A stretch of DNA of 27,010 bases from an uncultured Clostridium sp. (GCA_930980675.1 CAKNIU010000015.1:1-27010); one strand, 5' to 3'. Positions 8,156 through 16,739 are shown, counted from the first letter of the stretch. Program-made: numbers and translations. Notes: generated by a model from the sequence alone, not told the origin.

Positions 8156-8854
8156 ATGAATATTTATAAGGGTATTGCTGAACGGTGGAATCCCCAAAAA
8201 GGTCTAATCGTTAGACTTCCTAAAAGAGGATTTATAACAATCCCCATAGATGAGATTTCACTTTATCCCTTATCCAAAGTAGATGAATTTGGAATACCAC
8301 TTGAGGTAAAATCTATTTTAGGCGGAAAAGTTGTTTTTTGTAATAAGGAAGACGGAACATTTTCCAGAAAAAAAGTTATGCAAGAAGACTTTAAGAGTAT
8401 TGAAATAGGTGACATTCTAAAAGCCTCAGTTTATGCCATAACCAATATTGGGGTTTTTCTTCATTACAGAACTCTTATAATATTTTGCCCTATATTCGAA
8501 ATTAGTAACTGCTTTGTAAAACAAGCAAATGAGTACTTTTTAAAAGGGCAAAAGGTCGAAGTTATGGTTACCTCCAAGCCAAATGAATCTCTTTACATCA
8601 TTGGATCATATAAAGATACATTCGATGATGATCCTTTCCAATATGCTGTAGGAGACACTTTGGTTTGCAAAGTTACTAAAGTCCATCCACATATTCAGGC
8701 TTATTTTTTGGAGATTACTCCCGCAGTAAAGGGGCTTTTAGATATTTATAATTGCCCAATACAACTGAAATATGGAGATAAAATAATTGCTACAGTAAAA
8801 AGGATTACTGACAAAGGGATAAAAGTCAACTTTGTCAAAAAATTAGATTCATAA
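8156..8854 (+). CDS. S1-domain RNA-binding protein
   Basis: I place the start at the second ATG (8156, MNIYKGIAERW), where AAAGGA lies 9 nt upstream. The ATG at 8147 directly abuts that ribosome site. The 232-residue product contains at least two S1-like OB folds: GDILKASVYAITNIGVFLHY (about residues 87-120) and VGDTLVCKVTKVHPHIQAYFLEI (about 163-190). A third, partial one begins YGDKIIATVKRITDKGIKV near the end. S1 folds bind RNA; the target is unknown. The gene follows the VWA gene by 90 bp on the same strand and ends at a clear terminator. CGG, otherwise scarce here, is used in AERWN. A link to translation or RNA turnover is inference. Confidence 0.75.
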   Translation: MNIYKGIAERWNPQKGLIVRLPKRGFITIPIDEISLYPLSKVDEFGIPLEVKSILGGKVVFCNKEDGTFSRKKVMQEDFKSIEIGDILKASVYAITNIGVFLHYRTLIIFCPIFEISNCFVKQANEYFLKGQKVEVMVTSKPNESLYIIGSYKDTFDDDPFQYAVGDTLVCKVTKVHPHIQAYFLEITPAVKGLLDIYNCPIQLKYGDKIIATVKRITDKGIKVNFVKKLDS

Positions 8855-8895
8855 TATTAATTCCTACAAGATAAAATAATATTTTCACATTTCTT

Positions 8896-8935
8896 CTACT
8901 ACTTTGCTCTTGCAATAGTAGTAGTTTCTTTTTTT
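8896..8935 (+). terminator. Rho-independent terminator after the S1-domain gene
   Basis: CTACTACT (8896-8903) pairs perfectly with AGTAGTAG (8917-8924), the loop is 13 nt, and TTTCTTTTTTT follows. It lies 42 bp after the plus-strand stop codon and 25 bp before the end of the convergent dinB-like gene. Confidence 0.85.
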
Positions 8936-8959
8936 ATTAAAAATTGCTTATAGAGCAAA

Positions 8960-10141
8960 TTATATTTCTCCTCCTCTTTTTATAAAATTATGTCCATATT
9001 TTTCTTTTATTTTATCCAATGTTTCATCTAATTTTTCTTGTTTTTCATTTTGTTTGTTATCAAATAAAGATATTTGTTTATCTTTTTCATCTAGTAAATC
9101 ATCTACTCTAACACCTATTAGTCTTACTCTAGTTCCTTTTGAATATAATTCTTCCATTAATTTTTTGGCTTGTTCATAAATTATTTTTGTGCTTGATGTT
9201 GCTGTATCTAATTTACGTTGATGTGAAAATACTCTAAAGTTTGAATCTTTTATTTGAACATTTACTACATTTGCAAGCATTTTTTCTTTTCTTAATCTAT
9301 AAGTAACCTGTTCTGTAAGTTCTAGTAATATCCTATTGATTTCATTTATATTTGTTAAGTCTTGTGGAACTGTTATTGAGTTTCCTATTCCCTTTGGCTT
9401 TTCTTCTTTATAATTTACAGGTGAATTGTCTATACCATTTGCATATTCCCAAATCATTTTTCCAAACTTACCAAATCCTTTATATATTAGTTCTTTATTA
9501 TACTGTGCTAAATCACCTATTGTTTTAATTCCCATTTTTTCTAATTTTGGAATGCTCTTTTTTCCTACCATTAGAAGCTCATCCACTTTTAGTGGCCACA
9601 TTTTTGTTTTAATTTCTTCATTCCAAAGTGTGTGTATTTTATCTGGTTTTTCAAAATCTGACGCCATTTTAGCTAAAAGCTTGTTATGTGCAATACCTAC
9701 ATTTACAGTAAACCCCTGCTCTGTTTTTACTCTTGTAGATATTTCTTTTGCAATTACAAGTGGGCTTTCATTTTTGCCAATAAAATTGGTCATGTCTAAA
9801 AAACATTCATCTATTGAAAAACGTTCTATTATGTTTGTGTATTCTTCAAACAATTCATATAGCTTATTTGAATACTCTCTATACATTTTATGATTCGATG
9901 CAAATACTTGAAGATTTGGACATTTCTTTCTTGCAAAATATATTGGCTCTCCTGTTTTTATTCCAAATTGCTTTGCTATATTACTTTTGGCTAAAACTAC
10001 TCCATGTCTTTGGCTTTCATCTCCACCTATTATTGCTGGAATAGTCCTTATATCTAGTTTAGCACCATTTTTCAACATATCTACTGCTGTCCAAGATAAA
10101 AATGCATTGTTTACATCAATATGAAAAATCAAACGTTCCAT
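8960..10141 (-). CDS. dinB: Y-family DNA polymerase (DinB/Pol IV-like)
   Basis: This is a translesion polymerase that extends DNA past damage with low fidelity. I chose the ATG at 10141 (MERLIFHIDVNNAFLSW): GGTGA lies just upstream, and the longer reading would start inside the promoter. The 393-residue product has the N-terminal catalytic Asp in HIDVNNAF, where the more usual form is HIDMDAF. It also has the catalytic pair in SIDECFLD, the GIAHNKLLAKMASDFEKPDKIH motif and a little-finger domain at the C-terminus. The extreme C-terminus lacks an evident QxxLF-type clamp motif, but KQISLFDNK at about residue 350 would serve as one. It converges on the S1-domain gene. Regulation is probably by SOS (see the promoter at 10158). 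Confidence 0.93.
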   Translation of the reverse strand: MERLIFHIDVNNAFLSWTAVDMLKNGAKLDIRTIPAIIGGDESQRHGVVLAKSNIAKQFGIKTGEPIYFARKKCPNLQVFASNHKMYREYSNKLYELFEEYTNIIERFSIDECFLDMTNFIGKNESPLVIAKEISTRVKTEQGFTVNVGIAHNKLLAKMASDFEKPDKIHTLWNEEIKTKMWPLKVDELLMVGKKSIPKLEKMGIKTIGDLAQYNKELIYKGFGKFGKMIWEYANGIDNSPVNYKEEKPKGIGNSITVPQDLTNINEINRILLELTEQVTYRLRKEKMLANVVNVQIKDSNFRVFSHQRKLDTATSSTKIIYEQAKKLMEELYSKGTRVRLIGVRVDDLLDEKDKQISLFDNKQNEKQEKLDETLDKIKEKYGHNFIKRGGEI

Positions 10142-10157
10142 AATAATCACCAAAATT

Positions 10158-10186
10158 ATTATAGAACGTTTGTTTTTATTTGTCAA
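10158..10186 (-). promoter_or_regulatory. Consensus promoter of dinB with an overlapping LexA-like box
   Basis: On the minus strand TTGACA (10186-10181) is separated by exactly 17 nt from TATAAT (10163-10158), a perfect sigma-A consensus. The spacer holds AAACAAACGTTC (10175-10164), which matches the Gram-positive LexA core GAAC-N4-GTTC at 7 of 8 positions. The half-site is repeated as an 18-bp inverted repeat (10130-10147 with 10155-10172, one mismatch) that spans the -10 and the first codons. Transcription should start near 10151, leaving a leader of only about 10 nt. Confidence 0.65.
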
Positions 10187-10204
10187 TTATTTTTTATATT
10201 TTTA

Positions 10205-10759
10205 TTATTTGTTTTCTGCTTTTTCAGAAGTTTCTTCAGTTTTTGCTTCTTCAGCAACATTTTCTGCATCTTTGTCAGCAACTTCTGCTTTAACTTCTTC
10301 TGCTGGTGTTTCAGTTACAGGAGCTTCTGCTACTGTAGCCTCAGCCTTTACTTCTTCTACTTCCTCTGTAGCTGGCATTTCTTCTTTAAGAACTATTTCT
10401 TTATTCTCAATTCTTGCTCCTACATTTTCCTTTGTCTTAGCTGCTTTTCCTAGTCTATCTCTTAAGTAGTATAATTTAGCTCTTCTTGCTTTACCTACCC
10501 TAACTGTTTCCACCTTTTCTATTAATGGAGAGTGTAATAAAAATGTTTTTTCAACTCCTACTCCATATGCTACTCTTCTTACAGTGAATGTTTCATTTAA
10601 TCCACCATTTTGCTTTTTAATGACAATTCCTTCAAATACTTGGATTCTTTGTCTGTTTCCTTCTTTTATTCTTTGGTGTACCCTTACAGTATTACCAACA
10701 CGAATATCAGGAACCTTATTTTTTAATTGTTCATGTTCTATTGATTTTATAATATCCAT
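10205..10759 (-). CDS. rplS: Large-subunit ribosomal protein L19 with acidic C-terminal extension
   Basis: L19 lies at the 30S-50S interface. Residues 1-117 are a complete L19 with [40 protein letters not shown] and [18 protein letters not shown]. The usual length is about 115; here 184 residues are encoded. The extra part, from about residue 118, is low-complexity and rich in Glu, Ala, Val and Thr (blocks such as EEVKAE and [10 protein letters not shown]), probably disordered and acidic. GGAG lies 7 nt before the ATG. It is the last gene of the ffh-rplS block, downstream of trmD. Two small hairpins (about 10776-10838) lie in its leader, but I could not assign them to a known L19 leader. Confidence 0.95.
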   Translation of the reverse strand: MDIIKSIEHEQLKNKVPDIRVGNTVRVHQRIKEGNRQRIQVFEGIVIKKQNGGLNETFTVRRVAYGVGVEKTFLLHSPLIEKVETVRVGKARRAKLYYLRDRLGKAAKTKENVGARIENKEIVLKEEMPATEEVEEVKAEATVAEAPVTETPAEEVKAEVADKDAENVAEEAKTEETSEKAENK

Positions 10760-10838
10760 GATTTAACTCCTTTCTTAATTTTTGACTTTACAGTCTTTTT
10801 AATTTTCTCTTAAAGCAAAATTGCTTTAGTTTTTTGAC

Positions 10839-11159
10839 CTATTTTTCTTGGTCTAACAATTTTTTTGCTAGAATTTTTTCGTATTCATTTAATAAATCTG
10901 GTCTTTTTAAATACGTTATTTTTAATGATTGTTCTTTTCTCCAATCATTTATTTTCTGATGATTTCCTGAAGTTAGTACATCAGGAACTTTTGTGCCATT
11001 GAATATTTCAGGTCTAGTATATTGAGGATATTCTAAAAGGTTTGAGCTAAAAGATTCTTCTTTTGTAGAATCTTCACTTAAAACTCCATCTACATATCTG
11101 CTAACACTATCTATAAGTACCATTGCTGGAAGCTCACCACCGTGTAAGTACATAGTCAC
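10839..11159 (-). pseudogene. trmD: trmD, C-terminal part (separated by a +1 frameshift)
   Basis: This frame carries the second half of tRNA (guanine-N1-)-methyltransferase: [16 protein letters not shown], the linker [13 protein letters not shown] that contains the usual catalytic Asp region, then [28 protein letters not shown]. The family joins these to the N-terminal part as GDYVLTGGELPAM. The first residues of this frame (MTMYLH) are an out-of-frame reading and not a real start; authentic sequence begins after about 11142. No ribosome site precedes it. It is either part of one trmD gene with a sequencing or true indel, or the product of +1 frameshifting. Confidence 0.85.
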
Positions 11160-11547
11160 CTATTGAAATTTCTTCATCCACTATTTCATCCAATACTCTT
11201 TGGTCTATTCCTTCATAATGTCCACATAGCAGAACTAAATGCTTTTCTTTTGAAAATTCTTTGACTTTAGATTGATTTAATACTTTCCCCTTTGGTGATA
11301 AATATATTACTTTTGCATTTTCATCATTTATTGATTTATATGCAGAATATACCACATCAGGTTTTATAACCATTCCAGCTCCACCACCATACGGCGTGTC
11401 ATCAACATGTTTGTGCTTGTCTTCTGAAAAATCTCTAATATTTATTAAATTAATATCTATAAGATTTTGCTTAGAAGCTCTATCAATTATGCTGTGTTTG
11501 ATTGGTTCAAACATCTCTGGAAATAATGTTAACACACTAAATTTCAT
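11134..11547 (-). pseudogene. trmD: trmD, N-terminal part, tRNA (guanine-37 N1)-methyltransferase
   Basis: TrmD methylates G37 of tRNAs that read codons beginning with C and so prevents frameshifting during translation. This part holds the start (MKFSVLTLFPEMFEPI), DDTPYGGGAGMV and the SAM-binding trefoil knot ([37 protein letters not shown]). After ACA (Thr), the frame reads CGG TGG TGA and stops. Dropping one C at about 11142 restores GGT GGT GAG, the expected GGE. AAAGGA lies upstream of the ATG. It is between rimM and rplS, the standard operon position, and its codon use is unremarkable. Because trmD is normally essential, an indel error in the assembly is a serious possibility. Confidence 0.88.
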
Positions 11548-11646
11548 CTAAATATTTATCCTTTCAGAATTGTACTGCATTTTGATTAATTTTTCAGTTC
11601 TATATTATTCGATTCACTTATTTTTGAGTTTTTTAATATACATTTT

Positions 11647-12138
11647 TTAAATCAATCCTTTTAATATGTGAACTATTATTTTTTCGTTTTGCAAATCTAC
11701 TTGTTTTACTACCTCTTTAATTGCTGGTAGTAATACTTCTTTTCCTTCTAAGTTTTTTACAGTATAAATGTCGTTCGCTCCAGTATTATATATGTCTATA
11801 ATTTTTCCAAGTAAAGCTCCTTCATCTGTATATACATCTAATCCAATTAAATCAGCTATATAATATGTTCCTGCTGGAAGCTCTTTTTTGCTTCTTTCGA
11901 CTGTAATGATACTATCTCTTAAGTCTTCTGCATCTGTCATATTATCTACGCCTTTTAGTTTAAGGATTAGCATATTTTTTTGAAGTCTTGAATGTTCTAC
12001 TTGCATTTCTTTATTATTAACATATATTTTATTACCTTTTTTAAAATTGTTAATGTTTTCGGTATATAGTGCAACTTTTACTTCGCCTTTTATTCCAAAA
12101 GTATTAACTATTTTGCCAACTTCAAATTTATCCTGCAT
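11647..12138 (-). CDS. rimM: Ribosome maturation factor RimM
   Basis: RimM binds S19 and the 30S head and helps 16S rRNA processing. The 163-residue product begins MQDKFEVGKIVNTFGIKGEVKV, the family's N-terminal barrel signature. It ends with a PRC-barrel domain (AGTYYIADLIGLDVYTDEGALLGKIIDIYNTGANDIYTV, then EVLLPAIKEVVKQVDL). The length is normal. AAAGGA lies upstream of the ATG. It follows khpA by 89 bp and precedes trmD by 99 bp on the same strand, the conserved order in Firmicutes. Confidence 0.96.
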   Translation of the reverse strand: MQDKFEVGKIVNTFGIKGEVKVALYTENINNFKKGNKIYVNNKEMQVEHSRLQKNMLILKLKGVDNMTDAEDLRDSIITVERSKKELPAGTYYIADLIGLDVYTDEGALLGKIIDIYNTGANDIYTVKNLEGKEVLLPAIKEVVKQVDLQNEKIIVHILKGLI

Positions 12139-12227
12139 TTAATATCCTTTCTTTTATATCGCATATTATTGCTTATATATTTCAAGTCATAAATTTTATT
12201 TATACTAAAATTCTTGTATAAATAATT

Positions 12228-12467
12228 TTATTTTCTCTTAAAAGGAAATACTACTTCAACTTTTCTTCCTTCCTTTGCTCCTAATGCCTTGCATAGTGCT
12301 TTTATTGCTTTTGCCACTCTGCCTTGTCTTCCAATTATTTTTCCTTCTTCTTCTTGTGCAACTTTTACATAGTAAAAATCTGTTCCTTCTCTTTCTACAT
12401 GATCAATTGAAACAGCTTTTTGATTTTCTACTAAATTTGCTAGTATGGTTCTTAATACTTCTTCCAT
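12228..12467 (-). CDS. khpA: KH-domain RNA-binding protein KhpA (YlqC family)
   Basis: This small KH protein partners with KhpB in Gram-positive bacteria and binds many RNAs, with effects on cell size and division. The 79-residue product is almost entirely one KH fold, with the RNA-contacting GxxG loop in GKIIGRQGR (about 42-50) followed by AKAIKALCKALGAKEGRKVEVV. Length and position between rpsP and rimM are as expected. AAAGGA precedes the ATG. A 137-bp gap separates it from rpsP upstream. Confidence 0.94.
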   Translation of the reverse strand: MEEVLRTILANLVENQKAVSIDHVEREGTDFYYVKVAQEEEGKIIGRQGRVAKAIKALCKALGAKEGRKVEVVFPFKRK

Positions 12468-12604
12468 TTAATTTTCCTTTCTTGCTTATGCTAGTAGTTA
12501 GTTATTAGCTTTAGTACCTCTTGCTTTTGGCGTTTTTCTAAGTAATATTTTTTATTGTTGTCACTCTTGCTTTTTGCTCAGGTGCTAAGTCTTCATTTAA
12601 CTAA

Positions 12605-12838
12605 TTATTTTGCTTTAGCAATTAGTGCTTTTACTGTATCTGTAGGTTTTGCTCCGTTTTTTATCCATTTTTCTGTTTTTTCTTTATCAAGAACTATTGT
12701 AGATGGTTTTGTCATTGGGTCATATGTTCCTATTTGTTCGATTATTTTTCCATCTCTTGCAACTCTTGAATCAGCTACAACAATGTGATAGAAAGGTGCT
12801 TTTTTTGCTCCTACTCTTTGTAATCTTATTTTTACCAT
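12605..12838 (-). CDS. rpsP: Small-subunit ribosomal protein S16
   Basis: S16 is a 30S assembly protein. The 77-residue product begins [25 protein letters not shown], the family signature, and continues [14 protein letters not shown]. It ends IAKAK, slightly shorter than the usual 80-90. A very strong AGGAGGTGAT ribosome site lies 4-5 nt before the ATG. It follows ffh by 137 bp and is the first ribosomal gene of the block. Confidence 0.97.
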   Translation of the reverse strand: MVKIRLQRVGAKKAPFYHIVVADSRVARDGKIIEQIGTYDPMTKPSTIVLDKEKTEKWIKNGAKPTDTVKALIAKAK

Positions 12839-12975
12839 AGTATCACCTCCTAGAGTTTAAGATAATCTTTTCTAGCTTTTTTGCTTTTATGCAAATTAGT
12901 TCGAATAAATTATCAAAATGTATTTATATAAAGTTAAAAACTTAATATCATGTTAAAATATGCATTCTTCCGCAT

Positions 12976-14358
12976 TTACTTTAGTTTGTCTTCTAATGCT
13001 TGAAGTTCTTCTTCTGACATTTTATCTAAGTTTAAGCCCTTCATCATCTTTTTCATTCTTGGGTCTAATGAACCATTTTTCATTTTTTTCATCATGCTTT
13101 GTGTTAATTCAAAAGACTTCATAAATTTGTTTATGTCTTGAACCTGAGTTCCACTACCTTTTGCAATTCTAATTCTTCTAGACGCATTAAGTAGTTTTGG
13201 ATTTTCTCTTTCTTCATTTGTCATTGAACTAATTATTGCTTCTATTCTTGTGAACTCTTTATCATCAACATTTACATTTAGCTTGTTCATACCAGGTATC
13301 ATTTTAAGTATTGATGAAAATGAACCCATTTTTTTGACCTGTTTTAATTGAGTTAAGTAATCGTTTAAGTCTAAGTCTTTGTTTTTTCTTAATTTCTTTT
13401 CTAATTTTTCTGCTTCTTCTCTGTCAAATGCTTCTTCTGCTTGCTCAATTATTGAAAGTACGTCGCCCATTCCAAGAATTCTTGATGCCATTCTATCTGG
13501 ATGAAATTCTTCAATTTCGTTAAGCTTTTCACCAGTTCCTACATATTTAATTGGCTTACCTGTAACCTTTTTAACGGATATTGCCGCACCACCACGTGCA
13601 TCACCATCAAGCTTGGTTAGTATAACGCCATCAATGCCTAAGTCTTCGTTGAATTTGCTAGCTACATTTACAGCCTCTTGACCTGTCATTGAATCTACAA
13701 CAAGTAAAATTTCGTGTGGTTTAACATTTGATTTAATGTCTTTTAGCTCTTGCATTAATGTTTCATCTATTTGAAGCCTACCTGCTGTATCTAGTATAAC
13801 AATGTTGTTTAATTTACTTATAGCTATTTCTTTAGCTTGTTTAGCTATTTTTACAACATTTTTTTCAGACTCATTTGCATATACTGGAATGTTTAGCTGT
13901 GCTCCTACAACTTGAAGTTGCTTTATAGCTGCTGGTCTGTATACGTCGCAAGCAACAAGTAATGGCTTTTTGCCTTGTTTTCGCAAAAGATTAGCAAGTT
14001 TACCTGCTGTTGTAGTTTTACCAGAACCTTGAAGACCAACTAGCATTATGACTGTTGGTGGGTTTGGTGAAATTGCTATTTTGCTATCTGTTCCACCTAA
14101 AAGTTCTACTAATTCATCTTTTACTATTTTTACAACTTGTTGACCCGGTGTTAGAGATTTAAGCACATCTTGCCCCAAAGCTTTATCATGAATTGAGTTT
14201 ATAAATTCCTTTACTACTTTGTAGTTAACATCTGCTTCTAATAATGCAAGTTTGACTTCACGTAGCATTTCATTTAACTCTGATTCTGTTATTCTAGCTT
14301 TTCCTCTAAGCTTTTTTGTGAAAGCTTGTAGCTTTTCTGATAAACCTTCAAAAGCCAT
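12976..14358 (-). CDS. ffh: Signal recognition particle GTPase Ffh (SRP54)
   Basis: Ffh binds the SRP RNA and signal sequences of nascent membrane proteins and delivers ribosomes to FtsY. The 460-residue product has the N domain (1-90), the G domain with P-loop GLQGSGKTTT, DVYRPAAIKQL, DTAGRLQIDE and TKLDGDARGG, and then a methionine-rich M domain (about 300-440) with the RNA-binding region NASRRIRIAKGSG. The length is typical. GGAGG lies 9 nt before the ATG. ylxM, its usual partner gene, is 110 bp upstream, and rpsP follows. Confidence 0.97.
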   Translation of the reverse strand: MAFEGLSEKLQAFTKKLRGKARITESELNEMLREVKLALLEADVNYKVVKEFINSIHDKALGQDVLKSLTPGQQVVKIVKDELVELLGGTDSKIAISPNPPTVIMLVGLQGSGKTTTAGKLANLLRKQGKKPLLVACDVYRPAAIKQLQVVGAQLNIPVYANESEKNVVKIAKQAKEIAISKLNNIVILDTAGRLQIDETLMQELKDIKSNVKPHEILLVVDSMTGQEAVNVASKFNEDLGIDGVILTKLDGDARGGAAISVKKVTGKPIKYVGTGEKLNEIEEFHPDRMASRILGMGDVLSIIEQAEEAFDREEAEKLEKKLRKNKDLDLNDYLTQLKQVKKMGSFSSILKMIPGMNKLNVNVDDKEFTRIEAIISSMTNEERENPKLLNASRRIRIAKGSGTQVQDINKFMKSFELTQSMMKKMKNGSLDPRMKKMMKGLNLDKMSEEELQALEDKLK

Positions 14359-14468
14359 TGCTTAAGTCCTCCTTTTTTGAAAAAATATTTTTTTCTAAAG
14401 ATTGTGAATTTCTTTCTAAGTATAAGCTTTTAAACAAATTTAAGGAAAATTTATTTAAAACATTATAT

Positions 14469-14816
14469 TTAAACTAAAACACTTAATTCTTTTTGCACTT
14501 CATTTAATATTTTTTCAATTTTTTTGTCTGATGAATTGTCTTGTATTTCACTTAGTTGTGATAATATTGTTTGAATTTGTTTTTCTTGTTTTTGTATTTT
14601 TTTCATGATGCCTAACTTTTCTTCAAATTCGAAAAGTTTATTTTCTCCTTTCATTATTAAGTCCCTTACACCTTGCCTAGATATGTTATGGATTTCTGCT
14701 ATTTCAGCCAAAGATAAATCATTATTGTAATAATCGTTTATAGCACTATATTGTTTTTCAGTTAGTAATTTACCATATATTTGGCATAGCATACTTATTT
14801 CTATATGTTTATTCAT
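14469..14816 (-). CDS. ylxM: YlxM/UPF0122 helix-turn-helix protein
   Basis: This is a small DNA- or RNA-binding protein encoded next to ffh in many Gram-positive bacteria; it has been linked to SRP function. The 115-residue product starts MNKHIEISMLCQIYGKLLTEKQYSAINDYY. It has a sigma-70 region 4-like helix-turn-helix (LSLAEIAEIHNISRQGVRDLI, about 34-55) and a charged coiled-coil C-terminus. AAGGGA precedes the ATG. It opens the ffh block. A TATAAA about 20 nt upstream of the ATG is a weak promoter candidate without a good -35. Confidence 0.92.
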   Translation of the reverse strand: MNKHIEISMLCQIYGKLLTEKQYSAINDYYNNDLSLAEIAEIHNISRQGVRDLIMKGENKLFEFEEKLGIMKKIQKQEKQIQTILSQLSEIQDNSSDKKIEKILNEVQKELSVLV

Positions 14817-14893
14817 ATATTTTCCCTTCTATTTTTATACTAGGATGTGCCTTTTCTTGTGTATAAAAATTGATTATTTTGATTTAATAATAA

Positions 14894-14949
14894 AAAATCG
14901 CAAAAATCATGTGTAAAACATATATACTTTACACCATTTTTGCGATTTT
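14894..14949 (-). terminator. Strong terminator at the end of the GLUG-repeat gene
   Basis: 14894-14917 and 14928-14949 form an inverted repeat of about 22 paired positions (with a small bulge) around a 10-nt A/T loop. On the minus strand it ends GCGATTTTTTATT, a terminator tail. It lies about 55 bp after the minus-strand stop codon at 15004, upstream of ylxM. It can also form on the plus strand, but no gene comes from that side. Confidence 0.85.
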
Positions 14950-15003
14950 GTCAAGTAGTTGCCTTTAAATTATTATCGTCAAGCCATAATTTCATTTTTT
15001 TAA

Positions 15004-16704
15004 TTATATTTGCCACTTAAATATTGGATAACCATTATTTTTATTATTTTTATCATTTTCAAAGGCGTTTCCTAAAATTGAATGCATTTCTTTTAGTTCA
15101 GAACTTGATTTAAACGAGCATTCTTCACTAATAGTAGAATCATTAACTCCATATAATTTCATGGTCACTCCTTCTAAAGAATAAGTATTATACACTTTTC
15201 CTTCAAGTACACGATCTTGAGAAAGTTTATTATTGTAACCTACTATTCCTCCTTTTGCTATTACTTCCCCATCGATAATTCCTGCATTATAACTATTTTT
15301 TAGAGTTCCTCTATTCAATCCTATTAATCCACCAATGTTTTCGTAAACAGTTCTTACTGTTCCTGTATTGTAACATTCTTCAGCAGTTCCTTCATTCAAT
15401 CCAATAATCCCTCCAACATTAGAGTTTCCACTTTCATTCTGTCCTGAAGCTTCTATATAACCAGTATTATAGCATTGTTCAACAATTGCATTTGATACTC
15501 CGCTCACTCCACCTACATAATACTCTCCATTTACATTCCCTGTATTATAATTTTGAGTCAGATTAGATTTTTCTCCTGAAAATCCTACTATTCCACCAGC
15601 CATATCTCCACCATTAATATTACCGTTGTTATGGCAACTTTCCATAATTGAATTTAAAATTAAAGTTCCGACTACTCCTCCAACGCGATCAATCCCGTTA
15701 ACTTCTCCTAAATTATAGCTTTCTTTTATTGATGAGTCTTGAGCAACATACCCAGCTACACCACCCGCAAAACTATTTGTTCCTTGAATATTTCCTTCAT
15801 TATAGCAATCCATTATTTTTGTACTTACATAAGCACATCCTACAACTCCACCTACATATAATCCGTTTATATTTGCTTTGTTAGAACAGTTGTTAATCAC
15901 ACTATTATTATAAGCATAACCTAGGACTCCAGCAGTTGCATTTCCTCCATTAATATTGCAATTTTCTCCTATTCCTAAATTTAATATTTTTCCATTACTT
16001 ATCAAGCCAAAAAGTCCTTGAACTTTATTTGGTGTATTTATATAAATACCCTCTACTTCATGACCTTTCCCATCAAATATTCCACTAAATGGTATATTTG
16101 TCTCATCGTCAGGAGATGTGTTCTCATTTAAATACAATCCTATTGGTTCCCATTCCTCATTTATATCTAATGTTATATCATTTGCTAGATACACATATTT
16201 TCCTTCATAAGTATTTCCACTATTTACATCATCTCTAAATGCTTTTAATTCATCTGCTGTACTTATTTTTACCATATTAGAACTATCTATTATTTCTCCG
16301 TTTTCTCCTAGATAATACTGGTTTTCACCTATTGTTACTAAAAAGCTTCCATCTTCATTGTCTTCTACACTAGCGTCATCTCCAAATTGGTCTTCTAATG
16401 AATTTTCTAATTCTGTTTTTGTCATATCATTTCCTTGAGTACTACCTATTTGCATTCCCGCTACTGCTAATTCTATCGCTTCTCTTTCACTTGCCTCTTG
16501 ATATGTATCTGCTGCATTTTGTGCCCTTTTAAACATTCCATTATCTCCTATTGTTAAGTTAATTGCTACCCCTGCAAGTATTAGTAGGACTATGACTGTA
16601 ACGACTAACGCTATTAATGTTATACCTTGTGCCTGTTTTTTTATCATTCTTAATAATCTTTTACTATTTTTTCTTTTTCCCTGATTTCTTTTTATTATCT
16701 TCAT
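15004..16704 (-). CDS. Pseudopilin-like surface protein with GLUG repeats
   Basis: I chose the ATG at 16704 (MKIIKRNQGKRKN), which has GGAGG 7 nt upstream. The open frame continues 49 codons further, but only through the leader and a palindromic repeat. The 566-residue product has a basic N-terminus, then AQGITLIALVVTVIVLLILAG, a type IV prepilin-like cleavage and helix region. Position +5 after the presumed G|I cleavage is Ala, not the usual Glu. Residues about 195-480 hold roughly ten GLUG-type repeats (VGGVVG...CYNEGNI patterns), which form a beta-solenoid in adhesin-like proteins. It has its own promoter and terminator. Its role is probably surface-exposed adhesion or a filament component; no pilus assembly gene lies nearby. 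Confidence 0.85.
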   Translation of the reverse strand: MKIIKRNQGKRKNSKRLLRMIKKQAQGITLIALVVTVIVLLILAGVAINLTIGDNGMFKRAQNAADTYQEASEREAIELAVAGMQIGSTQGNDMTKTELENSLEDQFGDDASVEDNEDGSFLVTIGENQYYLGENGEIIDSSNMVKISTADELKAFRDDVNSGNTYEGKYVYLANDITLDINEEWEPIGLYLNENTSPDDETNIPFSGIFDGKGHEVEGIYINTPNKVQGLFGLISNGKILNLGIGENCNINGGNATAGVLGYAYNNSVINNCSNKANINGLYVGGVVGCAYVSTKIMDCYNEGNIQGTNSFAGGVAGYVAQDSSIKESYNLGEVNGIDRVGGVVGTLILNSIMESCHNNGNINGGDMAGGIVGFSGEKSNLTQNYNTGNVNGEYYVGGVSGVSNAIVEQCYNTGYIEASGQNESGNSNVGGIIGLNEGTAEECYNTGTVRTVYENIGGLIGLNRGTLKNSYNAGIIDGEVIAKGGIVGYNNKLSQDRVLEGKVYNTYSLEGVTMKLYGVNDSTISEECSFKSSSELKEMHSILGNAFENDKNNKNNGYPIFKWQI

Positions 16705-16739
16705 TATTTCTACCTCCATAATATTATTTTTTATTTTAA

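Noticed and set aside
11134..11136. TGA read as tryptophan (alternative genetic code) to explain the trmD break
   Set aside because: Read-through would still be in the wrong frame, and Trp is encoded by TGG throughout the window.
12540..12604. Protein-like stretch (NEDLAPEQKARV) just after the rpsP stop codon
   Set aside because: It is out of frame with rpsP and bounded by stops; S16 is complete without it. It could be a decayed tail, but nothing supports expression.
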